This document shows, in pieces, positions 19,436-26,687 of a DNA stretch of 34,450 nucleotides (the first letter of the stretch is position 1; each line of letters starts with the position of its first letter). Source of the DNA: an uncultured Sphingomonas sp. (GTDB lineage: Bacteria; Pseudomonadota; Alphaproteobacteria; Sphingomonadales; Sphingomonadaceae); assembly GCF_902806265.1 (NCBI RefSeq), contig NZ_CADCVZ010000033.1, forward strand, positions 1 through 34,450, read 5' to 3'. Made by a program: the position numbers and the translations under genes. The notes beneath the pieces are model-generated. The model was not told the origin of the DNA. It saw nothing but the letters and a program-made list of their open reading frames with translations, and searched no databases.

Positions 19436-20251
19436 TCAGGTCGCGAACTGCTCGGTGGCGATGCGTTCGTCAAGCGCGTGCTCCGGGTCGAACAACAGGG
19501 TCATGGAGCGGCTGCGGTCGAGGCTGATCTCGACCTCGGCAACGTCGCGGACCTCGAACTGGTCGGCGACTGCCGAGACCATCCGGTCCTCCGGATCGTG
19601 CACCCGGAAGCGGATGCAGGTGTCGTCGGGCAGGATCGCTCCCGACCAGCGGCGCGGCCGGAAGGGCGCGATGGGCGTGAGGGCAAGCATGTTGGCGTTC
19701 AGCGGCAGGATCGGCCCGCGCGCCGAGAAATTATAGGCGGTCGATCCGGCGGGCGTCGCTACCAGCACGCCGTCGGCGACCAGTTCCGGAAGCGCGACGC
19801 GGCCGTTCACCAGCACCTCGATCTTGGCCGCCTGCCGCGTCTCGCGCAGCAGCGACACTTCGTTGATCGCCGCATGGGTCCATTCGTCCCCGCGGATGGT
19901 GACGGCCCGCATCGTCAGCGGAGCCACGCTGATCGCCTTGGCGGTGGCGATACGCTCCCCCAGGCAGTCCAGCCGCCAGTCGTTCATCAGAAAGCCGACG
20001 GTGCCGCGGTTCATGCCGAACACCGGCCGCACCTCGCCCCCGTCGAGCATCTGATGGAGCGTATGGAGCATGAACCCGTCGCCGCCGAGCGCCACCAGCA
20101 GCTCCGCCTCGCGCTCGTCCGCCCACCGGTAGCGGCTGCGGAGCAGAGCGGCTGCGGCCTGCGCGGCCGGGCCATGGGACGCAAGCAAGCCGATGCTGTG
20201 CGTGGCCAGATCGGTCGCTTCCGCCATTGCCGCCGCCGCCTCCTTGTTCAT
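19436..20251 (-). CDS. nadK: NAD kinase
   Basis: 271 residues; makes NADP from NAD and ATP in the cytoplasm. The G-G-D-G motif (residues 56-59) lies in V-A-L-G-G-D-G-F-M-L-H. G-M-N-R-G-T-V-G-F-L-M-N and T-P-A-G-S-T-A-Y-N-F-S-A follow; both are diagnostic of the family (NADK/PpnK). The start is fixed by AAGGAG six bases before ATG 20251, although the frame stays open for another 80 codons or so upstream with arginine-rich sequence unlike the family. It is divergent from the EAL-domain gene and upstream of tRNA-Asn on the same strand. Confidence 0.94.
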   Translation of the reverse strand: MNKEAAAAMAEATDLATHSIGLLASHGPAAQAAAALLRSRYRWADEREAELLVALGGDGFMLHTLHQMLDGGEVRPVFGMNRGTVGFLMNDWRLDCLGERIATAKAISVAPLTMRAVTIRGDEWTHAAINEVSLLRETRQAAKIEVLVNGRVALPELVADGVLVATPAGSTAYNFSARGPILPLNANMLALTPIAPFRPRRWSGAILPDDTCIRFRVHDPEDRMVSAVADQFEVRDVAEVEISLDRSRSMTLLFDPEHALDERIATEQFAT

Positions 20252-20257
20252 CCGTTC

Positions 20258-20263
20258 TCCTTC
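20258..20263 (-). promoter_or_regulatory. Ribosome-binding site fixing the nadK start
   Basis: AAGGAG on the reverse strand, six bases before the ATG at 20251. It rejects the longer open frame that extends to 20497. Confidence 0.75.
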
Positions 20264-20372
20264 AGCCGCCCCGAGGAGCATAGGCGCGGCGATACCCGGG
20301 CGCCACTGTCCCGATGCGGTGCAGGGGGTGCAAGCGCGCTGTCGCGAAGTGCCGGGGCGGGTACAGCAAGGC

Positions 20373-21236
20373 ATGCGACTTTGGCTTCTTTCCCCGCGGG
20401 GCGGCAAACGTGCGTCCGATCGGCGGCCCAAGCCAGTTGCCCGGGTACGCCGCGATCGCGCCCTGGCCAAGGCCATTGCGGCCGACGCAATCGACATCCG
20501 CTTTCAGCCGCAGATCGACGTGGTGACGGGGGAGGTCGTGGCGGTCGAGGCGCTCGCCCGCTGGGATGGGGCACCGTCGGCCGAAGCTCTCTTCGCCCGC
20601 GCTGCGGAGGCGCAGCTGGCCGAGCGCTTGTCGCGTGCGGTGCAGCGCAAGGCACTGCGCGCGGTCGGCCGGTGGGATGGCGCGCTTCGGCAACTCCGGG
20701 TGGCGATCAACCTGCTTGCGGCCGATCTCGTGCGGCCCGGCTACGAGCACTGGCTGCTCGGGGAGATCGCGGCCGCGGGGCTGGAGCCGCGCCGGGTGAC
20801 GGTGGAGATCACCGAGGGGACCCTGCTGGCGGATATGGACGCGGCGGCCGGGTGTCTGGCCACGCTGCGCAGCGCCGGGGTCAAGATCGCGGTGGACGAC
20901 TTCGGGACCGGTTACGCCAGCCTCGCCTATCTCACTAGCTTGCCGCTCGACACGCTCAAGATCGATCGCGGGCTGATCGCGCACCTGGTCGGCGGGACGC
21001 GCGACCAGATCGTGGTCAAGGCCCTGCTCGCGCTGGCCCGGGAGCTCCATCTGCAGGTAGTGGTGGAAGGGGTAGAAACGCTTGCCCAGCTGGCACTGCT
21101 GACTGAGTGGCAATGCGACGTCTACCAGGGCTTCCTGGGGTCAGGCGCGCTGGACGAAACGGCGTTGCTGCGCTTTGTCGAGCTCACGGCCGAGCGAAAC
21201 GCGCGCGCAGCTGCTCCAGCGATGGTTCGTGCGTGA
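20373..21236 (+). CDS. EAL-domain cyclic di-GMP phosphodiesterase
   Basis: 287 residues, nearly all one EAL domain after a basic N-terminal stretch of about 35 residues; no GGDEF, PAS or membrane segment. Catalytic positions look complete: E-A-L-A-R (Glu59), I-N-L, E-I-T-E, V-D-D-F-G-T-G-Y, T-L-K-I-D-R, V-V-E-G-V-E and Y-Q-G-F. So it is probably an active enzyme opening c-di-GMP to pGpG, which would favour motility over biofilm growth; this is a family inference. ATG 20373 is chosen because the domain begins shortly after it; the open frame upstream lies antisense to nadK. Its last 53 bases overlap the 3' end of surE on the other strand. Confidence 0.88.
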   Translation: MRLWLLSPRGGKRASDRRPKPVARVRRDRALAKAIAADAIDIRFQPQIDVVTGEVVAVEALARWDGAPSAEALFARAAEAQLAERLSRAVQRKALRAVGRWDGALRQLRVAINLLAADLVRPGYEHWLLGEIAAAGLEPRRVTVEITEGTLLADMDAAAGCLATLRSAGVKIAVDDFGTGYASLAYLTSLPLDTLKIDRGLIAHLVGGTRDQIVVKALLALARELHLQVVVEGVETLAQLALLTEWQCDVYQGFLGSGALDETALLRFVELTAERNARAAAPAMVRA

Positions 21237-21954
21237 GGTCGAGGTGGAGCGGCGTCACCGACACATAGCCGTCCGCCACCGCTTCCAGATCGGTTGAATG
21301 GCCGGGCGTCTGCACCATCGGACCGAGGCCGAGCCAGTAATAAGGGTAGCCGCGCGGGTCCGTCCGCTGGATGATCTGGGTGCGGCCATAGTCGCGGATG
21401 CCCTGCCGGACCACGCGAACCCCCTGGACCTGCTCCGCGGGCACTGCCGGGAAGTTGACGTTGACCAGCGTGCCGGGAGCCATCGGCTCCTCCAGCAGCG
21501 GCTTGAGCACGCGCTCCGCCCAGACCTCGGCGGCGGCAAAGGGTACGTTGTCGCCGAGGCCTTCACGGCTGTACGATTGGCTCAGCGCGATCGACGGAAC
21601 GCCCGCGAGCGCGCCTTCCATGGTGGCCGATACCGTGCCGCTGTAGGTGACGTCCTCGGCCAGGTTGGCGCCGCGGTTGATTCCCGACAGGATCACGTCA
21701 GGGCGATGGTCCTTCATGACGTGGAACAAGGCCATCAGCACGCTGTCGGTGGGCGTGCCTGCCACCGCGAATCGCTTCTCCCCCAAGTGCCGCAAGCGGA
21801 TCGGACGGGTGAGGGTCAGCGAATGGCCAGTCCCCGACTGCTCCTCCGCGGGCGCGACGATCCACAGGTCGTCCGACAAACGCCGCGCGATCTCCTCCAG
21901 CAGCCGGAGGCCGGTGGCATGGACGCCGTCGTCGTTGGTAAGGAGGATGCGCAC
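21184..21954 (-). CDS. surE: 5'/3'-nucleotidase SurE
   Basis: 256 residues. The N-terminus R-I-L-L-T-N-D-D-G carries the metal-binding Asp8-Asp9. P-A-E-E-Q-S-G-T-G-H-S and S-G-I-N-R-G-A-N supply the other metal ligands, and Y-S-G-T-V-S-A-T-M-E-G is the family core. SurE removes phosphate from nucleoside monophosphates and is tied to stationary-phase survival and protein-L-isoaspartate repair in many bacteria. The GTG at 21954 puts the conserved first strand at the N-terminus as in other SurE proteins; a TTG at 21984 would add ten residues. No strong ribosome-binding site is seen. The 3' end overlaps the EAL gene by 53 bases, tail to tail. Confidence 0.94.
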   Translation of the reverse strand: MRILLTNDDGVHATGLRLLEEIARRLSDDLWIVAPAEEQSGTGHSLTLTRPIRLRHLGEKRFAVAGTPTDSVLMALFHVMKDHRPDVILSGINRGANLAEDVTYSGTVSATMEGALAGVPSIALSQSYSREGLGDNVPFAAAEVWAERVLKPLLEEPMAPGTLVNVNFPAVPAEQVQGVRVVRQGIRDYGRTQIIQRTDPRGYPYYWLGLGPMVQTPGHSTDLEAVADGYVSVTPLHLDLTHEPSLEQLRARFARP

Positions 21955-21989
21955 GGGGACTGGCCATGGCCGAGCCGTCGCCAACGGGC

Positions 21990-22020
21990 AAGGCGCGACC
22001 GGTTGCGCCTTTTGCGCAAC
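21990..22020. repeat. Two overlapping, mutually exclusive inverted repeats before surE
   Basis: AAGGCGC (21990-21996) pairs with GCGCCTT (22005-22011) across 8 bases, and GTTGCGC (22002-22008) pairs with GCGCAAC (22014-22020) across 5 bases. Both stems are perfect 7-bp pairs and share 22005-22008, so only one can form at a time. They would lie in the 5' leader of surE, 36-66 bases before its start. Confidence 0.6.
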
Positions 22021-22057
22021 AGACTGTTCGTTTCCGGCACAGAGGCGTCAAGTCAGC

Positions 22058-22088
22058 GCTTGTTCAACAAGCTGGCGGCAAGTATAGG
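22058..22088 (+). promoter_or_regulatory. Palindrome and possible promoter before dksA
   Basis: GCTTGTTCAACAAGC (22058-22072) is a perfect palindrome with a central C, operator-like. It overlaps a possible promoter TTGTTC (22060-22065), 17 bases, TATAGG (22083-22088), which would give dksA a leader of about 140 bases. Both hexamers are imperfect. Confidence 0.35.
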
Positions 22089-22233
22089 CGCGGTGGGGAT
22101 GACCGACTTTGGCGGGGCTAAGTCTCGGTAAAGTCTAGTGTTCGCTTCCGGCTGCACCGGTGGCTCGGCGCAGCGGCGGCGTCGTGCTTCGGTTCGGGCG
22201 GAATTGTCTCGCCCGGCCAGAAGGGAGGGGACG

Positions 22234-22698
22234 ATGGCCACGGCTCTGGCAGATATCTACGGTGGGGAACCCGAACAATTCGATCGCCTGGTGCTGGCCG
22301 CGGGCTACCGGCCCGCGGAGCATGAGGAGTTCATGTGCGCCAAGCACCGGGCCTATTTCCTGCGCAAGCTCAAGGACTGGAAGGAAGCGATCGTCGAAGA
22401 ATCACGGGCGACCATGGCCCAGCTGCAGGTCGACTCGTTTCGCGAGCCCGACATCGCCGATCGCGCATCAAGCGAGACCGACTGGGGCATCGAGCTCCGT
22501 ACCCGCGACCGCCAGCGCAAGCTGATCGCCAAGATCGACGCCGCCATTCGCCGCCTGTACGCGGGCGAATATGGTTACTGCGAGGTAACCGGCGAGCCGA
22601 TCAGCCTCGGCCGGCTTGAGGCCCGCCCGATCGCAACCATGACGCTGGAGTCGCAGGAGCGGCATGAGCGTATCGAGAAGATCAGCCGCGACGATTGA
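22234..22698 (+). CDS. dksA: RNA polymerase-binding transcription factor DksA
   Basis: 154 residues of the DksA/TraR family. DksA enters the RNA polymerase secondary channel and, with ppGpp, reprograms promoters during starvation. The coiled-coil part (Y-F-L-R-K-L-K-D-W, then D-I-A-D-R-A-S-S-E-T-D) is followed by R-D-R-Q-R-K-L-I-A-K-I-D-A-A-I and the finger region Y-G-Y-C-E-V-T-G-E-P-I. Only one cysteine of the C4 zinc finger remains (Cys116; Cys35 lies elsewhere), as in other alphaproteobacterial DksA proteins, so structural zinc is unlikely. GGGAGGGG ends 3 bases before ATG 22234; the frame is open 96 bases further upstream but without family sequence. Confidence 0.93.
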   Translation: MATALADIYGGEPEQFDRLVLAAGYRPAEHEEFMCAKHRAYFLRKLKDWKEAIVEESRATMAQLQVDSFREPDIADRASSETDWGIELRTRDRQRKLIAKIDAAIRRLYAGEYGYCEVTGEPISLGRLEARPIATMTLESQERHERIEKISRDD

Positions 22699-22707
22699 TC
22701 TGATCCG

Positions 22708-22732
22708 CCCTGTTCCGCGCAGCGGGACGGGG
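22708..22732 (+). terminator. Hairpin after dksA
   Basis: CCCTGTTCCGC (22708-22718), loop GCA, GCGGGACGGGG (22722-22732): an 11-bp stem allowing two G-U pairs, nine bases after the dksA stop. There is no T-run, so termination would depend on Rho or the hairpin may protect the mRNA end. Another GC-rich imperfect inverted repeat lies at about 22786-22840, between dksA and the convergent small gene. Confidence 0.4.
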
Positions 22733-22847
22733 AAGGCGCAGTCAAGTAGCCCCAGACGGACGACCGAGGCGCTGCTCGAGCCCTGACCCTGCTCGCCCTG
22801 CGGGGCGCTCGCTCCCCACGAGCTCCGCTCGCAGGGAGCCTTGAACC

Positions 22848-23009
22848 CTAGTGTACTAGGCCCAGCATCTCGTCCTTGAGGCGCAGTTTTTCCTTCTTGA
22901 GCTGGTGGAGAAGCACATCGTCGGGGTGGGGGCGCCGCTCTTCGGCATCGATCTGGGACTGGAGAGAAGCATGCTTGGAGGCGAGCGCGTTGACGTGTGC
23001 TTGTTCCAT
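22848..23009 (-). CDS. YdcH/DUF465 family small protein
   Basis: 53 residues predicted to be a two-helix coiled coil: A-S-K-H-A-S-L-Q-S-Q-I-D-A-E and L-L-H-Q-L-K-K-E-K-L-R-L-K-D-E-M. The last block (L-K-K-x-K-L-x-L-K-D-E) is the hallmark of YdcH-like DUF465 proteins, common small cytoplasmic proteins of unknown role in proteobacteria. ATG 23009 is preferred, with AAAGGG about 10 bases before it. The frame is open to 23225, but the extra part overlaps the divergent gene and is not family-like. Confidence 0.85.
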   Translation of the reverse strand: MEQAHVNALASKHASLQSQIDAEERRPHPDDVLLHQLKKEKLRLKDEMLGLVH

Positions 23010-23155
23010 CGGTGTCGTACCCTTTACTGACTGGTGACAACCCCGCCATAGAACCACAAGTTGCGACCCTTGTCGCGGGGGAAGAGATCGGCTCGTCGAA
23101 CCGCGTCCGCGCTCTGCCGTGACCCAGCCGTGCCGATCGAGTAGAGCGAACCCGC

Positions 23156-23353
23156 ATGAACGACGATGAGCCTTCCGGACAATTGGCCGCGCTGCGGGTG
23201 GAGCATCGCCGGCTCGACGCGTCAATCGAGCAGTTGCGCGCCGATCCCCAGGCCGACCAGCTGGAGATCGCCCGGCTGAAGAAGCGCAAGCTGCGGCTCC
23301 GCGACGAGATCGCGATCGTGGCGGATCGCTGCATCCCCGACATCATCGCCTGA
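23156..23353 (+). CDS. YdcH/DUF465 family small protein (second copy)
   Basis: 65 residues with the same helical hairpin layout as the divergent gene at 22848-23009: V-E-H-R-R-L-D-A-S-I-E-Q-L then I-A-R-L-K-K-R-K-L-R-L-R-D-E-I. The K-K-x-K-L-x-L-x-D-E block identifies the family. It has a longer C-terminal tail (I-V-A-D-R-C-I-P-D-I-I-A). A weak GAG-rich ribosome-binding site precedes the ATG. The two genes are divergent with 146 bases between them, which may hold shared control. Function unknown; cytoplasmic. Confidence 0.82.
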   Translation: MNDDEPSGQLAALRVEHRRLDASIEQLRADPQADQLEIARLKKRKLRLRDEIAIVADRCIPDIIA

Positions 23354-23444
23354 TCCCGGATCGGGACAGGTGGAGCTCTGCCGAACGCTTGTTTGCACGG
23401 AGCGTTTGCAGCGGTGAACATTCGTGGCACTGGTTGGAACAGCC

Positions 23445-23939
23445 ATGCAGGACATCGACGACTATCAACCGGAGGCTCGGATCACCCCTCGCCTGATCGA
23501 AAGCCTTTATATTGAAGCGATGCTGCTGGCGGACGAGGCCCGGGCCTACTTCGACGAAGCGGGTCGCGAGGAACGGACAACCCTGGACTCGTTCGTGCGG
23601 GTGGGTTTCGCGTGCGAGTCGCTCAAAGTCACCACCCGCATCATGCACATAGTGGCCTGGCTGCTGACCCAGAAAGCGGTGGAAAGCGGCGAGATCAATC
23701 CCGGCAGCGAGCGCCGGCCCGACCGGCGGCTGGGTCATGCCGGGGACAGCGATGAGGCGGTTGTTGTGCAGCTTCCCGCAACCGCGCAGCGGCTGGTGAG
23801 CGCAAGCCAGGATCTTTATGCCCGGGTGAAGCGGCTGGACGAGGAAGCCTCGGCCGAGACCCCCGTCACCAGCCCCGCCCGCGCCTTGATGGGGCGGCTT
23901 GAGCGTGACCTGTTTTCCGGGCGTGACCTGACGGCTTAG
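23445..23939 (+). CDS. DUF1465 / RcdA-like protein
   Basis: 164 residues, mostly helical. The segments L-I-E-S-L-Y-I-E-A-M-L-L-A-D-E-A-R-A-Y-F and F-A-C-E-S-L-K-V-T-T-R-I-M-H-I-V-A-W-L-L match DUF1465. To my knowledge this family includes Caulobacter RcdA, an adaptor that helps ClpXP destroy the cell-cycle regulator CtrA. That role here is inferred; sphingomonad members are uncharacterised. ATG 23445 with GGAAC about 7 bases before it is preferred; GTG 23424 would add seven residues. It ends 8 bases before the alcohol dehydrogenase gene, so the two may share a transcript. Confidence 0.8.
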   Translation: MQDIDDYQPEARITPRLIESLYIEAMLLADEARAYFDEAGREERTTLDSFVRVGFACESLKVTTRIMHIVAWLLTQKAVESGEINPGSERRPDRRLGHAGDSDEAVVVQLPATAQRLVSASQDLYARVKRLDEEASAETPVTSPARALMGRLERDLFSGRDLTA

Positions 23940-23947
23940 AGGGCGGC

Positions 23948-25093
23948 ATGCTCCCGTTCGCCTTTCATCCCGGGCCTCGGTTGCTGAGCGGCGCGGGGCG
24001 GGCCGTTGAGCTGGCCGAAAAACTGCCTCCCAGACCCGTGCTGTTCGTGACCGATGCCGGCGTTCGCCACCTCGGCTTGCCCGATCCGTGCATCCTCGCG
24101 CTGGAAGCGAGCGGACGAACGGTCGAAATCTTCGATGCGGTGGAGGCCGATCCCTCGCGTGCCACCCTGCTGGCCGCGGTCGAGGCAGGTCGCGCGGTGG
24201 GTGCCGCCTCGGTAATCGGCTTTGGCGGAGGCAGCCCGATGGACGTCGCCAAGCTCGCCGCCTACCTGCTCGGCTCTGGCGACACGCTCGACGCCATTTG
24301 GGGCGTCGACCAGGCCACCGGCCCGCGGCTGCCGTTGGCGCTGGTTCCGACCACTGCCGGCACCGGCTCGGAAGCGACGCCAATCTCCGTGATCACCTGC
24401 GAGGGCGGGGTGAAGATGGGGGTGAACGCACGGCCGCTGACCGCCGACTGGGCCGTGCTCGACGCCGAGCTGACACTCGGCCTGCCGCGGCACGTCACCG
24501 CGGCCACGGGGCTCGACGCCATCGTCCATGCGGTCGAAGCCTATACCTCCGCGAGGCTCAAGAACCCGGTCTCGGACGCATTGGCCCGCGAAGCGCTGCG
24601 GCTGCTTGCCGCGAACCTGCTGACCGCCTGCGAGCAGCCGCTCGACCGCGATGCACGAAGCGCGATGCTGCTCGGCGCGCACTTGGCCGGACTGGCCTTT
24701 GCCAATGCTCCGGTCGCCGGCGTGCATGCACTGGCCTACCCGCTCGGCGGTCTGCACCACATTCCCCACGGGCTCAGCAATGCGCTGATGCTGCGCCACG
24801 TGCTCGGTCATAATCTGGAAGCGGCGCGAGGGCTCTACGCCGAGCTCGGGCCGATCCTCGATCCGCGCTGCGCCGGCGAGGGAACGCAGGCATGCGCGGC
24901 CAGGCTGATCGAAGGATTGGACGAGCTCGCTTCCGCCACCGGGCTGCCGCTGCGCCTGCGCGATCATGGGATCGCCCAGGACGAAGCGCCGTTGCTCGCC
25001 CGCGAGGCGATGAAGCAGACACGGTTGCTCCAGAACAACCCGGTCGAGATCAGCCAAGCCGACGCCCAGCGCCTCTACGAGGCGGCCTGGTGA
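23948..25093 (+). CDS. Iron-containing alcohol dehydrogenase
   Basis: 381 residues, full length for the group III (iron-activated) alcohol dehydrogenases, cytoplasmic NAD(P)-dependent enzymes. The nucleotide-binding G-F-G-G-G-S-P-M-D is followed by P-T-T-A-G-T-G-S-E-A-T. Metal ligands lie in G-L-D-A-I-V-H-A-V-E-A-Y (Asp, His), V-H-A-L-A-Y-P-L-G and H-H-I-P-H-G-L-S-N-A (His, His). Substrate is not readable; members range from ethanol and butanol dehydrogenases to maleylacetate reductases. GAGGG precedes the ATG. The last base pair of the stop overlaps the thioesterase start (GTGA), suggesting a two-gene operon. Confidence 0.92.
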   Translation: MLPFAFHPGPRLLSGAGRAVELAEKLPPRPVLFVTDAGVRHLGLPDPCILALEASGRTVEIFDAVEADPSRATLLAAVEAGRAVGAASVIGFGGGSPMDVAKLAAYLLGSGDTLDAIWGVDQATGPRLPLALVPTTAGTGSEATPISVITCEGGVKMGVNARPLTADWAVLDAELTLGLPRHVTAATGLDAIVHAVEAYTSARLKNPVSDALAREALRLLAANLLTACEQPLDRDARSAMLLGAHLAGLAFANAPVAGVHALAYPLGGLHHIPHGLSNALMLRHVLGHNLEAARGLYAELGPILDPRCAGEGTQACAARLIEGLDELASATGLPLRLRDHGIAQDEAPLLAREAMKQTRLLQNNPVEISQADAQRLYEAAW

Positions 25094-25533
25094 GCCGGCC
25101 TGCCCCGGCAACGCGCGACGGCTTCCGGGCGTGGCGCCGCTTCACCACCCGCTGGGCGGACAATGACGCCTACGGCCACGTCAACAATACCGTCTACTAT
25201 CAATGGTTCGACAGCGCGGTGAACGGCTGGCTGGTCGAACGCGGGCTGCTCGACATCGCCGCCGGTGACCCGATCGCGCTGGTGGTGGACACCCGCTGCA
25301 CCTACCATCGGCCGCTCGCCTTTCCGGTTGACGTGGACGTCGGTCTTGCGGTGGCGGAGCTTGGGCGGTCGAGCGTGCGCTACCGTATCGGCGTGTTCGC
25401 TTCCCCCGAGGTGGAAGCGGCCACGGCGGAGGGCGAGTTCGTGCATGTAGCGGTGGCGCGCAGTTCGCGGCGGCCGGTGGCATGGCCTGAGACTTGGCGA
25501 AGAGCATTGGAAGGGCTCGTCATCCCGGCGTAG
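25090..25533 (+). CDS. Hot-dog fold acyl-CoA thioesterase (4HBT family)
   Basis: 147 residues of the 4-hydroxybenzoyl-CoA thioesterase/YbgC type. The active-site helix is T-R-W-A-D-N-D-A-Y-G-H-V-N-N, with Asp26 the likely catalytic residue, then Y-Y-Q-W-F-D. C-T-Y-H-R-P-L and G-R-S-S-V-R-Y lie on the following strands. It would hydrolyse an acyl-CoA; the substrate is unknown. The GTG start overlaps the stop of the preceding dehydrogenase gene (GTGA at 25090-25093). The last codons and the TAG stop are provided by the left arm of a large inverted repeat (25518-25597), so the C-terminal V-I-P-A comes from the repeat. Confidence 0.88.
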   Translation: MSRPAPATRDGFRAWRRFTTRWADNDAYGHVNNTVYYQWFDSAVNGWLVERGLLDIAAGDPIALVVDTRCTYHRPLAFPVDVDVGLAVAELGRSSVRYRIGVFASPEVEAATAEGEFVHVAVARSSRRPVAWPETWRRALEGLVIPA

Positions 25534-25597
25534 GCCGGGATCTCAGCAATTGAGTGTGTGACCGGCGGCCGAGATCCCGGCCTACGCCGGGATGACG
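25518..25597. repeat. REP-like element: perfect 27-bp inverted repeat
   Basis: The arm at 25518-25544 is the exact reverse complement of 25571-25597, with 26 bases between. Each arm itself contains a small palindrome (CCCGGC, GTAG, GCCGGG in the left arm), as in REP/BIME elements. The core CATCCCGGC...GCCGGGATG resembles intergenic palindromes abundant in sphingomonads and other alphaproteobacteria. It lies between two convergent genes, contains the stop codon of the thioesterase gene and ends one base before the stop of the next gene, so it could end or stabilise both transcripts. Confidence 0.92.
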
Positions 25598-25598
25598 G

Positions 25599-26552
25599 TC
25601 ATACGCAAACCCGCGACTTTGCCGTCGCATATTCCTCAGCCAGCCGCGCGATCAGCTCACCCGCGGGCTGCACCCGGTCGATGGCGCCGATGCCCTGGCC
25701 CGAACCCCAGATGTCGCGCCACGCCTTGGCCCCGCTCGCGCCCTGGAAGTTCATTGCTTCGGGCCCGCCCTCCGGCAGATTGTCCGGGTCGAGCCCGGCG
25801 GCGACGATCGATGAGCGCAGGTAATTGCCGTGAATGCCGGTGAACAGGTTGGAGTAGACGATGTCGGCCGCGCCGCTCGACACGATCCCCTGCTTGTAGC
25901 TGTCCTCGGCGCGGGCTTCCTCCGTCGCGACGAAGGGTGAGCCGATGTAGGCGAAATCCGCGCCCATCGCCCGCGCCGCCAGCACCGCGCTGCCGGTCGC
26001 GATCGAGCCGGACAAGGCGAGCGGCCCGTCGAACCAGCGGCGGATCTCCCCCACCAGCGCGAACGGCGACCAGCGTCCGGCATGGCCGCCGGCGCCCGCC
26101 GCGACCGCGATCAGCCCGTCCGCGCCCTTCTCGATCGCCTTGCGGGCGTAGCGGTCGTCGATGATGTCGTGGAGCGTCACACCACCCCAGCCATGCACCG
26201 CATGGTTCAACTCCTCGCGTGCGCCGAGCGAGGTGATGACGATCGGCACCTTCCACTTGGCGCAAGTCGCCATGTCCTCCTCGAAGCGGGTGTTGGAGCG
26301 GTGAACGATCTGGTTGACCGCAAAGGGCGCGGCGGGCGCGTCCGGGTGGTCGCGGTCGTGGGCTGCCAGGTCTTCGCTGATCTCGTGCAGCCATTCGTCG
26401 AGCTGGCTCTGCGGCCGGGCGTTAAGCGCGGGAAAGCTGCCGACAATCCCGGCCTTGCACTGGGCGATCACCAGCGGCGGATGGGAAATGATGAACAAGG
26501 GCGCGCCGATCACCGGCAGGCGGAGGCGGTCCAGCACGGCAGGCAAGCTCAT
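25599..26552 (-). CDS. Nitronate monooxygenase-like FMN enzyme
   Basis: 317 residues of the nitronate monooxygenase/2-nitropropane dioxygenase family, TIM-barrel flavoproteins. The N-terminal P-V-I-G-A-P-L-F-I-I is followed by the FMN phosphate region G-A-G-G-H-A-G-R (the histidine is the usual catalytic base), then L-S-G-S-I-A-T-G and A-Y-I-G-S-P-F-V-A-T. The family oxidises toxic alkyl nitronates such as propionate 3-nitronate; related members are enoyl-ACP reductases (FabK), so the exact reaction is uncertain. The gene is convergent with the thioesterase gene across a REP-like repeat and divergent from imuA. Confidence 0.88.
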   Translation of the reverse strand: MSLPAVLDRLRLPVIGAPLFIISHPPLVIAQCKAGIVGSFPALNARPQSQLDEWLHEISEDLAAHDRDHPDAPAAPFAVNQIVHRSNTRFEEDMATCAKWKVPIVITSLGAREELNHAVHGWGGVTLHDIIDDRYARKAIEKGADGLIAVAAGAGGHAGRWSPFALVGEIRRWFDGPLALSGSIATGSAVLAARAMGADFAYIGSPFVATEEARAEDSYKQGIVSSGAADIVYSNLFTGIHGNYLRSSIVAAGLDPDNLPEGGPEAMNFQGASGAKAWRDIWGSGQGIGAIDRVQPAGELIARLAEEYATAKSRVCV

Positions 26553-26630
26553 CGGTTCACGTCCTCAACTCAGTTGCGAGGCGCTACCATCCCGGCTTCG
26601 CAATGCAAACGCCCATGCGGACAAGCCGCA

Positions 26631-26636
26631 TTGACT
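26631..26636 (+). promoter_or_regulatory. -35 element of the imuA promoter
   Basis: TTGACT. A -10 element 17-18 bases on would fall at about 26654-26660, inside the LexA box, so LexA would block polymerase directly. Confidence 0.5.
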
Positions 26637-26650
26637 CCATCCGACAGCAG

Positions 26651-26665
26651 GAACAAAACACGAAC
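26651..26665 (+). promoter_or_regulatory. LexA (SOS) box before imuA
   Basis: GAACAAAACACGAAC, that is GAAC-N7-GAAC (GTTC-N7-GTTC on the other strand), the direct-repeat LexA operator known from alphaproteobacteria. It lies 22 bases before the imuA start and after a TTGACT -35, exactly where it should control an SOS-induced mutagenesis operon. Confidence 0.9.
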
Positions 26666-26687
26666 ATCTGCCGTTCCGAGTCGAGCT

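Noticed and set aside
20193-20372. Longer N-terminus of the EAL protein
   Set aside because: The extra codons overlap nadK in antisense and have no domain-like sequence; ATG 20373 is sufficient.
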